DNA of 64,000 nucleotides from Melieria omissa. Its lineage: Eukaryota; Arthropoda; Insecta; Diptera; Ulidiidae. A program made the translations under genes and the position numbers. Positions within the stretch are counted from its first letter, which is position 1. Every line of letters starts with the position of its first letter. Of this stretch, positions 47,773-62,138 are shown one piece after another. The stretch is from positions 248,001 through 312,000 of the forward strand of contig CAXARI010000079.1 in NCBI GenBank assembly GCA_963971225.1. The letters are read 5' to 3'. The notes under the pieces were generated by a model. That model did not search any database and was not told where the DNA came from. It saw nothing but the letters and a program-made list of their open reading frames with translations.

Positions 47773-50129
47773 CATTGTGCATTTCGCTTGACCCTTAAAA
47801 TTATAAGTGAAAAAAATATAATGTTCCCATTTGTCATTGCCGAAAGGCCAACCAATCGCCAAAACAAACACTACAACAACAAAAGCATCTAATTTTTTTT
47901 CATACATAGAATTTCTTGAGGCAACAAAACAAAAATCCGCGCAGCCCCCACACGTGTTACTTCGTTGCTGTCACAACAACGACTGATTGAAAGAATGCAC
48001 CTCTGATCTATATAACCAATCAAATGCTTGTGCAACCTAAGTACGCACAATCACTTTAATCAAAATGGCGTCAAAATTAAGCCAGAGTGACCACCTTTCA
48101 CCAATTTGGTAAATAAAAAAAACATCCCACCGGCAGCATGATCGAAATTATGGCTGTTAAATCTCGACCCGTTAACGGATTTTAATAATATTATGCCTTA
48201 TTATTTAGCTAGACTCGTATACTTTCTTTCAACATCCTTCTATACCCCAAGGTTCGAAAGCAAATCGATTTGGAACGGTGACTTTGACAAAATTGGTTCT
48301 TGGGTGCAACCACTCAAATGCTTGTCAACACCAAATGCCTAAGTGCATATTAATAATTGAATAAATTAAAATTTAACCTTAAAATTTAGCCAGAGTCTTA
48401 TGCTTTTTATATTGGTCCCTAACTTTTCATTATCCTTCAGGAATAATGAGCATATCGATAAGCAAGGATAACATTGAAAAACTGCCTATTACAAAATACA
48501 CACTCACCACTAAAGTGCTTATAGATTCCAAACGGTATGGGTTACGTTAATAAAAAACCCCTTGAAATGTAGCTAGAGATTGTAGCTTTATCAAGTTGAA
48601 TCAATAATTTGATTACTGTTCGGCAATCATGAACAGATCGATGCGCAAGAGTGACATCAAATGGCTGCCTACTGCAAAATCGACAAAATGCTTGTAAAAT
48701 ATGATGATTCTAGGTTTATAGAAAAAATAATAACCTTAAAACCTAGCTGGAGTTTTGAGCTTTCATAAGTGGGGTCAATCTTCTCGGTATCTCAAATAAT
48801 GCAGGAGAATTTCGTTGTGGCAAAATTATATCGATCACATGATACATCTATATCAGGGGTGCCCAAAATCTTCTTATGGAAAAGCAAAAACCAATACATG
48901 TAAAGTTGCCCAAAAAAAATGCAAACAAATTATTTACACATTGTGCATTTCGCTTGACCCTTAAAATTATAAGTGAAAAAAATATAATGTTCCCATTTGT
49001 CATTGCCGAAAGGCCAACCAATCGCCAAAACAAAAACTACAACAACAAAAGCATCTAATTTTTTTTCATACATACAATTTCTTGAGGCAACAAAACAAAA
49101 ATCCGCGCAGCCCCCACACGTGTTGCTTCGTTGCTGTCACAACAACGACTGATTGAAAGAATGCACCTCTGATCTATATAACCAATCAAATGCTTGTGCA
49201 ACCTAAGTACGCACAATCACTTTAATCAAAATGGCGTCAAAATTAAGCCAGAGTGACCACCTTTCACCAATTTGGTAAATACAAAAAATATCCCACCGGC
49301 AGCATGATCGAAATTATGGCTGTTAAATCTCGACCCGTTAACGGATTTTAATAATATTATGCCTTATTATTTAGCTAGACTCGTATACTTTCTTTCAACA
49401 TCCTTCTATACCCCAAGGTTCGAAAGCAAATCGATTTGGAACGGTGACTTTGAAAAAATTGCTACTTGGGTGCAACCAATAAAATGCTTGTCAACACCAA
49501 ATGGATAAGTGCATATTAATAATTGACCCCTTAAAATTTAGCCAGAGTCTTATGCTTTCTATATTGGTCCCTAACTTTTCATTATCCTTCAGTAATAATG
49601 AGCATATCGATGCGCAAGGATAACATTGTAAAACTGCCTATTACAAAATACACACTCACCACTAAAGTGCTTATAGATTCCAAACGGTATGGGTTACGTT
49701 AATAAAAAACCCCTTGAAATGTAGCTAGAGATTGCAGCTTTATCAAGTTGAATCAATAATGTGATTACTATTCGGCAATCATGAACAAATCGATGCGCAA
49801 GAGTGACATTAAATGGCTGCCTACTGCAAAATCGATAAAATGCTTGTAAAATATGATGATTCTAGGTTTATAGAAAAATAATAACCTTAAAACCTAGCTG
49901 GAGTTTTGAGCTTTCATAAATGGGGTCAATCTTCTCGCTATCTCAAATAATGCAGGAGAATTTCGTTGTGGAAAAGTGATATCGACCACATGATACATCT
50001 ATATCAGGGGTGCCCAAAATCTTCTTATGGAAAAGCAAAAACCAATACATGTAAAGTTGCCCAAAACAATGCAAACAAATTATTTCATTAATTGAATTAG
50101 TTGAAAGCACATTGTGCATTTCGCTTGAC
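47773..50129 (+). repeat. Satellite between LINE-2 and the hAT element, copy 2
   Basis: Counterpart of 36481-38823, with anchors near 48206 and 49372. A short AT-rich replacement (attgaataaattaaaattt) at about 48355 is unique to this copy. Confidence 0.85.
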
Positions 50130-50679
50130 CAGGGGCGTAGCCAAGGGGGGGTTTTGGGTGTTAGAACCCCCCCATAGCCCATAATTTGTCAACATTTTCA
50201 ATCACTATACATCGTATGTACGTTAAACATTTAAACGAATAATAACAAAAAAATGTTTGGCGAAACTAATTTGTTTTTTAAGAGTCTCGTTTACGCTCAA
50301 TACAGCGATTTGTATGATCTAAAAACATGTCTAAAGTGTAGTTTAGTTCGTCGACCAAAATGTGCTTCAGGATGTCGGTACAAGCCTTTTGGATTGTTTC
50401 TACGTTCTCAAAACGCTTTTTTGCATCGGCAAATGGATTTTTTTAAAAGGTGTAAGTCGCACGGTGCCGCATCAGGTAAAAACGAGGAGATATTGATGGT
50501 TAAAATTCGACTTTTAGTAAAAAAAAAAAACAGTCAAAACAAGTGTCGATAGATGAGATGGCATACTTCGATAGCCGAATGTTCAGTTAAAATGTGATAA
50601 ATGTATGCTATTGAGATGCTTAACCTTCGCCTTACCAAAGATTTTTGTATATGTCGTTTACCCATGTCGTTCACTCAAA

Positions 50680-50835
50680 TGACCCCAGGCACTTCCGCCG
50701 CTATTTTGAGTAAAACTGACAATAAATAAGTATTAGAATATTTCTTTCCAGAGGGTTTATGAACACATAATTAGGTAAGTAAAAAAAATTTATTGTGAGT
50801 TTTATTCAAAATGGCAGCAAAAGCGCCTGGGATCA
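50680..50835. repeat. Foldback nested in the hAT element, copy 2
   Basis: Same arms as at 39375-39530; the right arm reads agcgcctgg where copy 1 has agtgcctgg. Confidence 0.7.
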
Positions 50836-50994
50836 CCCAGGTAGGTATTTTGTATACAAAATGACATAATTCAATTTTAAACATGAAACAAATTTCTAAA
50901 CAAAATATATTTTCATGTAATTGAAAATTATCAAATTTGTGGTTAATTTGAGGCTTTGATCGAATTTTAAGAATTTCAACGAAGATTTAGGCTA

Positions 50995-51237
50995 ATCTTG
51001 TATTAATTACTTCCAAGTTTTGATGGAATCTGCGGTGATCGCGGAATTCAGTTGGCTAACACGTTAGTCATCATTTATGACCAGACAATCTTTTTTAAAT
51101 CGCGTTTCCCACTTATGAACTCCAACACGGTATAAACAATCATCATTATAAACTTGGTTCATTAATTTAAATGCTTCCGTTACAGTTTAAACATTTTTAA
51201 AACAAAAGTTAATATTTGATCTTTGTTCGATGCTCAT
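50995..51237 (-). pseudogene. Mariner-type HTH relic, copy 2
   Basis: Same degenerate reading as at 39690-39932, with ATG at 51237 and the same in-frame stops. Confidence 0.6.
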
Positions 51238-51500
51238 TTTTGTACGACGACACAAACACACTTTCACTTCAGATGCAATAACTTCGCTTTCAGTGCAACA
51301 AATTTCTTGAAATGTTTACTAAAAATCGGGAAATATATATAATTTAATATATAATTATAATTTCCAATGCAGTAAGTCACATAAGCCACCACAAAATGCC
51401 CTATTGGGAAAGTGCACTTTACTTTAAAAAACTCGTAATACTAAACTGGAAAACAAAAATTTTAAAACCCTCCCATGACCAAGTTATGGCTACGCCCCTG

Positions 51501-54500
51501 CGCTTGACCCTTAAAATTATAAGTGAAAAAAATATAATGTTCCCATTTGTCATTGCCGAAAGGCCAACCAATCGCCAAAACAAACACTACAACAACAAAA
51601 GCATCTAATTTTTTTTCATACATAGAATTTCTTGAGGCAACAAAACAAAAATCCGCGCAGCCCCCACACGTGTTGCTTCGTTGCTGTCACAACAACGACT
51701 GGAACGGTAACTTTGAAAAAATTGGTTCTTGGGTGCAGCCACTAAAATGCTTGTCAACACCAAATGCATAAGTGCATATTAATAATTGAAAAAAAATTGG
51801 AAATTGAAAAACTGCCTATTACAAAATACACACTCACTACTAAAGTGCTTATAGATTCCAAACGGTATGGGTTAGTTGAATCAATAATGTGATTACTATT
51901 CGGCAATCATGAACAGATCGATGCGCAAGAGTGACATTAAATGGCTGCCTACTGCAAAATTGATAAAATGCTTGTAAAATATGATGATTCTAGGTTTATA
52001 GAAAAAATAATAACCTTAAAACCTAGCTGGAGTTTTGAGCTTTCATAAATGGGGTCAATCTTCTCGCTATCTCAAATAATGCAGGAGAATTTCGTTGTGG
52101 AAAAGTGATATCGACCACATGATACATCTATATCAGAGGTGCCCAAAATCTTCTTATGGAAAAGCAAAAACCAATACATTTAAAGTTGCCCAAAAAAATG
52201 CAAACAAATTATTTCATTAATTGAATTAGTTGAAAGCACATTGTGCATTTCGCTTAATCCTTAAAGTTATAAGTGAAAAAAATATAATGTTCGCATTTGT
52301 CATTGCCGAAAGGCCAACCAATCGCCAACACAAAAAAGCATATACACAAAAACTACAACAAAAAAAAAAAATCCGCGCAGCCCCCACACGTGTTGCTTCG
52401 TTGCTGTCACAACAACGACTGATTGAAAGAATGCACCTCTGATCTATATAACCAATCAAATGCTTGTGGAACCTAAGTACGAACAATCACTTTAATCAAA
52501 ATGGCGTCAAAATTAAGCCAGAGTGACCACCTTTCACCAATTTGGTAAAAAAAAAAAATATCCCACCGGCAGCATGATCGAAATTATGGCTGTTGAATCT
52601 CGACCCGTTAACGGATTTTAATAATATTATGCCTTATTATTTAGCTAGACTCGTATGCTTTCTACAATGGTATCAATCATCCAAGGTTCGAAAGCAAATC
52701 GATTTGGAACGGTGACTTTGAAAAAATTGCTACTTGGGTGCGACCACTAAAATGCTTGTCAACACCAAATACATAAGTGTATATTAATAATTGACACCTC
52801 AAAATTTAGCCAGAGTCTTATGCTTTCTATGTTGGTCCCTAACTTTTCATTATCCTTCAGGAATAATGAGCATATCGATAAGCAAGGATAATATTGAAAA
52901 ACTGCCTATTACAAAATACACACTCACCACTAAAGTGCTTATAGATTCCAAACGGTATGGGTTACGTTAATAAAAAGCCCCTTAAAATGTAGCTAGAGAT
53001 CGCAGCTTTATCAAATTAAATCAATAATTTGATTACTATTCGGCAATCATGAACAGATCGATGCGCAAGAGTGACATTAAATTGCTGCCTACTGCAAAAT
53101 CGATAAAATGCTTGTAAAATATGATGATTCTAGGTTTATAGAAAAAATAATAACCTTAAAACCTAGCTGGAGTTTTGAGCTTTCAAAAATGGGGTCAATC
53201 TTCTCGCTATCTCAAATAATGCAGGAGAATTTCGTTGTGGCAAAATGATATCGATCACATGATACATCTATATCAGGGGTGCCCAAAATCTTCTTATGGA
53301 AAAGCAAAAACAAATACATGTAAAGTTGCCCAAAAAAATGCAAACAAATTATTTAATTAATTGAATTAGTTGAGAGCACATTGTGCATTTCGCTTGACCC
53401 TTAAAATTATAAGTGAAAAAAATATAATGTTCCCATTTGTCATTGCCGAAAGGCCAACCAATCGCCAACACAAAAAAGCATACACACAAAAACTACAACA
53501 ACAAAAGCATCTAATTTTTTTCATACATACAATTTCTTGAGGCAACAAAACCAAAATCCGCGCAGCCCCCACACGTATTGCTTCGTTGCTGTCACAACAA
53601 CGACTGATTGAAAGAATGCACCTCTAATCTATGTAACCAATTAAATGATTGTGGAACCTAAGTACGATCAATCACTTTAATCAAAATGGCGTCAAAATTA
53701 AGCCAGAGTGACCACCTTTCACCAATTTGGTAAATTCAAAAAATATCACACTGGCAGCATGATCGAAATTATGGCTGTTAAATCTCGACCCGTTAACGGA
53801 TTTTAATAATATTATCCCTTATTATTTAGCTAGACTCGTATGCTTTCTATAATGGTATCAATCATCCTGGGTATAATGGTACCCCAAGGTTCGAAAGCAA
53901 ATCGATCTGGAACGGTGACTGAAAAAATTGCTACTTGGGTGCGACCACTAAAATGCTTGTCAACACCAAATGCATAAGTGCATATTAATAATTGACCACT
54001 TAAAATTTAGCCAGAGTCTTATGCTTTCTATATTGGTCCCTAACTTTTCATTATCCTTCAGGAATAATGAGAATATCGATGCGCAAGGATAACATTGAAA
54101 AACTGCCTATTACAAAATACACACTCACCACTAAAGTGCTTATAGATTCCAAACGGTATGGGTTACGTTAATAAGAAACCCCTTAAAATGTAGCTAGAGA
54201 TTTTAACTTTATCAAATTAAATCAATAATTTGATTACTATTCGGCAATCATGAACAGATCGATGCGCAAGAGTGACATTAAATGGCTGCCTACTGCAAAA
54301 TCGATAAAATGCTTGTAAAATATGATGATTCTAGGTTTATAGAAAAAATAATAACCTTAAAACCTAGCTGGAGTTTTGAGCTTTCATAAATGGGGTCAAT
54401 CTTCTCGCTATCTCAAATAATGCAGGAGAATTTCGTTGTGGAAAAGTGATATCGACCACATGATACATCTATATCAGGGGTGCCCAAAATCTTCTTATGG

Positions 54501-57225
54501 AAAAGCAAAAACCAATACATGTAAAGTTGCCCAAAAAAATGCAAACAAATTATTTCATTAATTGAATTAGTTGAAAGCACATTGTCCATTTCGCTTGACC
54601 CTTAAAATTATAAGTGAAAAAAATATAATGTTCCCATTTGACATTGCCGAAAGGCCAACCAATCGCCAAAACAAACACTACAACAACAAAAGCATCTAAT
54701 TTTTTTCGTACATACAATTTCTTGAGGCAACAAAACAAAAATCCGCGCAGCCCCCACACGTGTTGCTTCGTTGCTGTCACAACAACGACTGATTGAAAGA
54801 ATGCACCTCTGATCTATATAACCAATCAAATGCTTGTGGAACCTAAGTACGCACAATCACTTTAATCAAAATGGCGTCAAAATTAAGCCAGAGTGACCAC
54901 CTTTCACCAATTTGGTAAATAAAAAAAATATCCCACCGGCAGCATGATCGAAATTATGGCTGTTAAATCTCGACCCGTTAACGGATTTTAATAATATTAT
55001 GCCTTATTTTTTAGCTAGACTCGTATGCTTTCTATAATGGTATCAATCATCCTTCTATACCCCAAGGTTCGAAAGCAAATCGATTTGGAACGGTGACTTT
55101 GAAAAAATTGCTACTTGGGTGCAACCACTAAAATGCTTGTCAACACCAAATGCATAAGTGCATATTAATAATTGACCCCTTAAAATTTAGCCAGAGTCTT
55201 ATGCTTTCTATATTGGTCCCTAACTTTTCATTATCCTTCAGGAATAATGAGCATATCGATGCGCAAGGATAACATTGAAAAACTGCCTATTACAAAATAC
55301 ACACTCACCACTAAAGTGCTTATAGATTCCAAACGGTATGGGTTACGTTAGTAGAAAACCCCTTAAAATGTAGCTAGAGATTGCAGCTTTATCAAATTAA
55401 ATCAATAATTTGATTACTATTCGGCAATCATGAACAGATCGATGCGCAAGAGTGACATTAAATAGCTGCCTACTGCAAAATCGATAAAATGCTTGTAAAA
55501 TATGATGATTCTAGGTTTATAGAAAAAATAATAACCTTAAAACCTAGCTGGAGTTTTGAGCTTTCATAAATGGGGTCAATCTTCTCGCTATCTCAAATAA
55601 TGCAGGAGAATTTCGTTGTGGAAAAGTGATATCGACCACATGATACATCTATATCAGGGGTGCCCAAAATCTTCTTATGGAAAAGCAAAAACCAATACAT
55701 GTAAAGTTGCCCAAAAAAATGCAAACAAATTATTTAATTAATTGAATTAGTTGAAAGCACATTGTGCATTTCGCTTGACCCTTAAAATTATAAGTGAAAA
55801 AAATATAATGTTCCCATTTGTCATTGCCGAAAGGCCAACCAATCGCCAAAACAAACACTACAACAACAAAAGCATCTAATTTTTTTTCATACATACAATT
55901 TCTTGAGGCAACAAAACAAAAATTCGCGCAGCCCCCACACGTGTTGCTTCGTTGCTGTCACAAAAACGACTGATTGAAAGAATGCACCTCTGATCTATAT
56001 AACCAATCAAATGCTTGTGGAACCTAAGTACGCACAATCACGTTAATCAAAATGGCGTCAAAATTAAGCCAGAGTGACCACCTTTCACCAATTTGGTAAA
56101 TAAAAAAAATATCCCACCGGCAGCATGATCGAAATTATGGCTGTTAAATCTCGACCCGTTAACGGATTTTAATAATATGTATTATGCCTTATGATTTAGC
56201 TAGGCTCCTTTGCTTTCTATAATGGTATCAATCATCCTTCTATACCCCAAGGTTCGAAAGCAAATCGATTTGGAACGGTGACTTTGAAAAAATTGCTACT
56301 TGGGTGCAACCACTAAAATGCTTGTCAACACCAAATGCATAAGTGTATATTAATAATTGACCCCTTTAAATTTAGCCAGAGTCTTATGCTTTCTATATTG
56401 GTCCCTAACTTTTCATTATCCTTCAGGAATAATGAGCATATCGATAAGCAAGGATAACATTGAAAAACTGCCTATTACAAAATACACACTCACCACTAAA
56501 GTGCTTATAGATTCCAAACGGTATGGGTTACGTTAATAGAAAACCCCTTAAAATGTAGCTATAGATTGCAGCTTTATCAAATTAAATCAATAATTTCATT
56601 ACTATTCGGCAATCATGAACAGATCGATGCGCAAGGGTGACATTAAATGGCTGCCTACTGCAAAATCGATAAAATGCTTGTAAAATATGATGATTCTAGG
56701 TTTATAGAAAAAATAATAACCTTAAAACCTAGCTGGAGTTTTGAGCTTTCATAAATGGGGTCAATCTTCTCGCTATCTCAAATAATGCAGGAGAATTTCG
56801 TTGTGGCAAAGTGATATCGACCACATGATACATCTATATTTGGGGTGCCCAAAATCTTCTTATGGATAAGCAAAAACCAATACATTTAAAGTTGCCCAAA
56901 AAAATGCAAACAAATTATTTAATTAATTGAATTAGTTGAAAGCACATTGTGCATTTCGCTTGACCCTTAAAATTATAAGTGAAAAAAATATAATGTTCCC
57001 ATTTGTCATTGCCGAAAGGCCAACCAATCGCCAAAACAAAAACTACAACAACAAAAGCATCTAATTTTTTTTCATACATAGAATTTCTTGAGGCAACAAA
57101 ACAAAAATCCGCGCAGCCCCCACACGTGTTGCTTCGTTGCTGTCACAACAACGACTGATTGAAAGAATGCACCTCTGATCTATATAACCAATCAAATGCT
57201 TGTGGAACCTAAGTACGCACAATCA
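51501..57225 (+). repeat. Satellite segment with ordinary monomers
   Basis: After the end of block C, monomers at 52642, 53827, 55012 and 56197 are each 1185 bp apart. Small lesions: a ~35-bp loss with an A-run at about 52360, loss of ccttctatacc at 52681, and a small duplication cctgggtataatggtacc at 53868. No genes. Confidence 0.9.
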
Positions 57226-57564
57226 TAATAATAATTGATTGGCACGACAGCCAGCTTACGCGGGACTAAGGCCTAGCTTCCCGCAACCAGCCGTGTTGTG
57301 CGTGTGAATTTTGTACGCGGGTGGAAGGGACATACAGTTTTATGCCGGTTCCGAACGGCAGGTTGGGAGCTTTTTCATAGGCAATTTTTACTCTCAGAGG
57401 TTTGCCATTTCCAGCTGAGAGGACAGCCACCGAAAGAGAAAACGAGATTCCCGTTATTTTTTTTTAGGTGTTACTACATGCAGAATTCGAACTAGCGTCG
57501 CTCTGCATGCGACTCGCTTGGACCGCGCACTAACCAACTGAGCCACGACGGCTGCCGTGTTACG
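57226..57564 (-). mobile_element. tRNA-derived SINE, near full length (copy C)
   Basis: Same family as copy A. Box A TGGCTCAGTTGG is at 57534-57545 and box B AGTTCGAATTC at 57483-57493, a better box B than in copy A. Left junction at acgcacaatca, with an ATTATTATTA-type tail; on the right gcgtaacacg precedes satellite cggtatggg. The satellite on the two sides is not contiguous: several hundred bp of monomer are missing, so insertion or later recombination deleted satellite. Confidence 0.75.
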
Positions 57565-60500
57565 CCGGTATGGGTTACGTTAATAAGAAACCCCTTAAAA
57601 TGTAGCTAGAGATTGCAGCTTTATCAAATTAAATAAATAATTTGATTACTATTCGGCAATCATGAACAGATCGATGCGAAAGAGTGACTTTAAATGGCTG
57701 CCTACTGCAAAATCGATAACATGCTTGTAAAATATGATGATTCTAGGTTTATAGAAAAAATAATAACCTTAAAACCTAGCTGGAGTTTTGAGCTTTCATA
57801 AATGGGGTCAATCTTCTCGCTATCTCAAATAATGCAGGAGAATTTCGTTGTGGAAAAGTGATATCGACCACATGATACATCTATATCAGGGGTGCCCAAA
57901 ATCTTCTTATGGAAAAGCAAAAACCAATACATGTAAAGTTGGCCAAAAAATGCAAACAAATTATTTAATTAATTGAATTAGTTAAAAGCACATTGTGCAT
58001 TTCGCTTGTCCCTTAAAATTATAAGTGAAAAAAATATAATGTTCCTATTTGTCATTGCCGAAAGGCCAACCAATCGCCAAAACAAAAACTACAACAACAA
58101 AAGCATCTAATTTTTTTTCATACATACAATTTCTTGAGGCAACAAAACAAAAATCCGCGCAATCCCCACACGTGTTGCTTCGTTGCTGTCACAACAACGA
58201 CTGATTGAAAGAATGCACCTCTGATCTATATAACCAATCAAATGCTTGTGGAACCTAAGTACGCACAATCACTTTAATCAAAATGGCGTCAAAATTAAGC
58301 CAGAGTGACCACCTTTCACCAATTTGGTAAATAAAAAAAATATCCCACCGGTAGCATGATCGAAATTATGGCTGTTAAATCTCGACCCGTTAACGGATTT
58401 TAATAATATTATGCCTTATTATTTAGCTGGACTCGTATGCTTTCTATAATGGTAGCAATCATCCAAGGTTCGAAAGCAAATCGATTTGGAACGGTGACTT
58501 TGAAAAAATTGCTACTTGGGTGCAACCAATAAAATGCTTGTCAACACCAAATGCATAAGTGTTTATTAATAATTGACCCCTTAAAATTTAGCCAGAGTCT
58601 TATGCTTTCTATATTGGTCCCTAACTTTTCATTATCCTTCAGGAATAATGAGCATATCGATGCGCAAGGATAACATTGAAAAACTGCCTATTACAAAATA
58701 CACACTCACCACTAAAGTGCTTATAGATTCCAAACGGTATGGGTTACGTTAATAGAAAACCCCTTAAAATGTAGCTACAGATTGCAGCTTTATCAAATTA
58801 GATCAATTATTTGGTTACTATTCGGCAATCATGAACAGATCGATGCGCAAGAGTGACATTAAATAGCTGCCTACTGCAAAATCGATAAAATGCTTGTAAA
58901 ATATGATGATTCTAGGTTTATAGAAAAAATAATAACCTTAAAACCTAGCTGGACTTTTGAGCTTTCATAAATGGGGTCAATCTTCTCGCTATCTCAAATA
59001 ATGCAGGAGAATTTCGTTGTGGAAAAGTGATATCGACCACATGGGTCTATATCAGGGGTGCCCAAAATCTTCTTATGGAAAAGCAAAAACCAATACATGT
59101 AAAGTTGCCCAAAAAAATTCAAACAAATTATTTAATTAATTGAATTAGTTGAAAGCACATTGTGCATTTCGCTTGACCCTTAAAATTATAAGTGAAAAAA
59201 ATATAATGTTCCCATTTGTCATGGCCGAAAGGCCAACCAATCGCCAAAACAAAAACTACAACAACAAAAGCATCTAATTTTTTTTCATACATACAATTTC
59301 TTGAGGCAACAAAACAAAAATCCGCGCAGTCCCCACACGTGTTGCTTCGTTGCTGTCACAACAACGACTGATTGAAAGAATGCACCTCTGATCTATATAA
59401 CCAATCAAATGCTTGTGGAACCTAAGTACGCACAATCACTTTAATCAAAATGGCGTCAAAATTAAGCCGGAGTGACCACCTTTCACCAATTTGGTAAATA
59501 AAAAAAATATCCCACCGGCAGCATGATCGAAATTATGGCTGTTAAATCTCGACCCGTTAACGGATTTTAATAATATTATGCCTTATTATTTAGCTAGACT
59601 CGTATGCTTTCTATAATGGTATCAATCATCCTTCTATACCCCAAGGTTCGAAAGCAAATCGATTTGGAACGGTGACTTTGAAAAAATGGCTACTTGGGTG
59701 CAACCACTAAAATGCTTGTCAACACCAAATGCATAAGTGCATATTAATAATTGACCCCTTAAAATTTAGCCAGAGTCTTATGCTTTCTATATTGGTCCCT
59801 AACTTTTCATTATCCTTCAGGAGTAATGAGCATATCGATGCGCAAGGATAACATTGAAAAAGTGCCTATTACAAAATACACACTCACCACTAAAGTGCTT
59901 ATAGATTCCAAACGGTATGGGTTACGTTAATAGAAAACCCCTTAAAATGTAGCTAGAGATTGCAGCTTTATCAAATTAAATAAATAATTTGATTACTATT
60001 CGGCAATCATGAACAGATCGATGCGCAAAAGTGACTTTAAATGGCTGCCTACTGCAAAATCGATAACATGCTTGTAAAATATGATGATTCTAGGTTTATA
60101 GAAAAAATAATAACCTTAAAACCTAGCTGGAGTTTTGAGCTTTCATAAATGGGGTCAATCTTCTCGCTATCGCAAATAATGCAGGAGAATTTCGTTGTGG
60201 AAAAGTGATATCGACCACATGATACATCTATATCAGGGGTGCCCAAAATCTTCTTATGGAAAAGCAAAAACCAATACATGTAAAGTTGGCCAAAAAATGC
60301 AAACAAATTATTTAATTAATTGAATTAGTTGAAAGCACATTGTGCATTTCGCTTGACCCGTAAAATTATAAGTGATAAAAATATAATGTTCCCATTTGTC
60401 ATGGCCGAAAGGCCAACCAATCGCCAAAACAAAAACTACAACAACAAAAGCATCTAATTTTTTTTCATACATACAATTTCTTGAGGCAACAAAACAAAAA

Positions 60501-61798
60501 TTCGCGCAGCCCCCACACGTGTTGCTTCGTTGCTGTCACAACAACGACTGATTGAAAGAATGCACCTCTGATCTATATAATCAATCAAATGCTTGTGGAA
60601 CCTAAGTACGCACAATCACTTTAATCAAAATGGCGTCAAAATTAAGCCAGAGTGACCACCTTTCACCAATTTGGTAAATAAAAAAAATATCCCACCGGCA
60701 GCATGATCGAAATTATGGCTGTTAAATCTCGACCCGTTAACGGATTTTAATAATATTATGCCTTATTATTTAGCTAGACTCGTATGCTTTCTATAATGGT
60801 ATCAATCATCCTTCTATACCCCAAGGTTCGAAAGCAAATCGATTTGGAACGGTGACTTTGAAAAAATTGCTACTTGGGTGCAACCAATAAAATGCTTGTC
60901 AACACCAAATGCATAAGTGCATATTAGTAATTGACCCCTTAAAATTTAGCCAGAGTCTTATGCTTTCTATATTGGTCCCTAACTTTTCATTATCCTTCAG
61001 GAATAATGAGCATATCGATGCGCAAGGATAACATTGAAAACTGCCTATTACAAAATACACACTCACCACTAAAGTGCTTATAGATTCCAAACGGTATGGG
61101 TTACTTTAATAGAAGACCCCTTAAAATGTAGCTAGAGATTGCAGCTTTATCAAATTAAATCAATAATTTCATTACTATTCGGCAATCATGAACAGATCGA
61201 TGCGCAAGAGTGACATTAAATAGCTGCCTACTGCAAAATCGATAAAATGCTTGTAAAATATGATGATTCTAGGTTTAGAGATAAAATAATAACCCTAAAA
61301 CCTAGCTGGAGTTTTGAGCTTTCATAAATGGGGTCAATCTTCTCGCTATCTCAAATAATGCAGGAGAATTTCGTTGTGGAAAAGTGATATCGACCACATG
61401 ACACATCTATATCAGGGGTGCCCAAAATCTTCTTATGGAAAAGCAAAAACCAATACATGTAAAGTTGCCCAAAAAAATGCAAACAAATTATTTAATTAAT
61501 TGAATTAGTTGAAAGCACATTGTGCATTTCGCTTGACCCTTAAAATTATAAGTGAAAAAAATATAATGTTCCCATTTGTCATTGCCGAAAGGCCAACCAA
61601 TCGCCAAAACAAACGCTACAACAACAAAAGCATCTAATTTTTTTTCATACATAGAATTTCTTGAGGCAACAAAACAAAAATCCGCGCAGCCCCCACACGT
61701 GTTGCTTCGTTGCTGTCACAACAACGACTGATTGAAAGAATGCACCTCTGATCTATATAACCAATCAAATGCTTGTGGATCCTAAGTACGCACAATCA
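57565..61798 (+). repeat. Satellite between SINE copies C and D
   Basis: Monomers at 58424 (tagctggactcg variant, lacking ccttctatacc), 59591 and 60771; no genes. Confidence 0.9.
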
Positions 61799-62138
61799 TA
61801 ATAATAATTGATTGGCACGACAGCCCGCTTACGCGAGACTAAGGCCTAGCTTCCCGCAACCAGCCGTGTTGTGCGTGTGAATTTTGTACGCGGGTGGAAG
61901 GGACATACAGTTTTATGCCGGTTCCGAACGGCAGGTTGGGAGCTTTTTCATAGGCAATTTTTACTCTCAGAGGTTTGCCATTTCCAGCTGAGAGGACAGC
62001 CACCGAAAGAGAAAACGAGATTCCCGTTATCTTTTTTTAGGTGTTACTACATGCAGAATTCGAACTAGCGTCGCTCTGCATGCGACTCGCTTGGACCGCG
62101 CACTAACCAACTGAGCCACGGCGGCTGCCGTGTTACGC
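61799..62138 (-). mobile_element. tRNA-derived SINE, near full length (copy D)
   Basis: Near-identical to copy C with the same junctions and the same satellite deletion, so it is a duplicate by higher-order repeat D. Box A is at 62107-62118 and box B at 62056-62066. Confidence 0.75.

Larger units (their letters stand above)
50130..51500. mobile_element. Non-autonomous hAT-like DNA transposon (1371 bp), copy 2
   Basis: Same 14-bp terminal inverted repeats and CGCTTGAC duplications (50122-50129 and 51501-51508) as copy 1. One A is lost from the poly(A) run near 50520, which changes the frame of the 112-codon plus-strand reading, showing that reading is not under constraint. A few substitutions are also seen. 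Confidence 0.85.
40651..51955 (+). repeat. Higher-order repeat C, copy 2 (~11.3 kb)
   Basis: Tandem partner of 29467-40650. It differs from copy 1 by a full monomer where copy 1 has a short junction (31230 versus 42510), a 12-bp insertion (46435), a 14-bp replacement near 48360, and a tract at about 44790-44980 that matches the preceding monomer and not the allelic position. These differences argue against an assembly duplicate. Confidence 0.85.
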
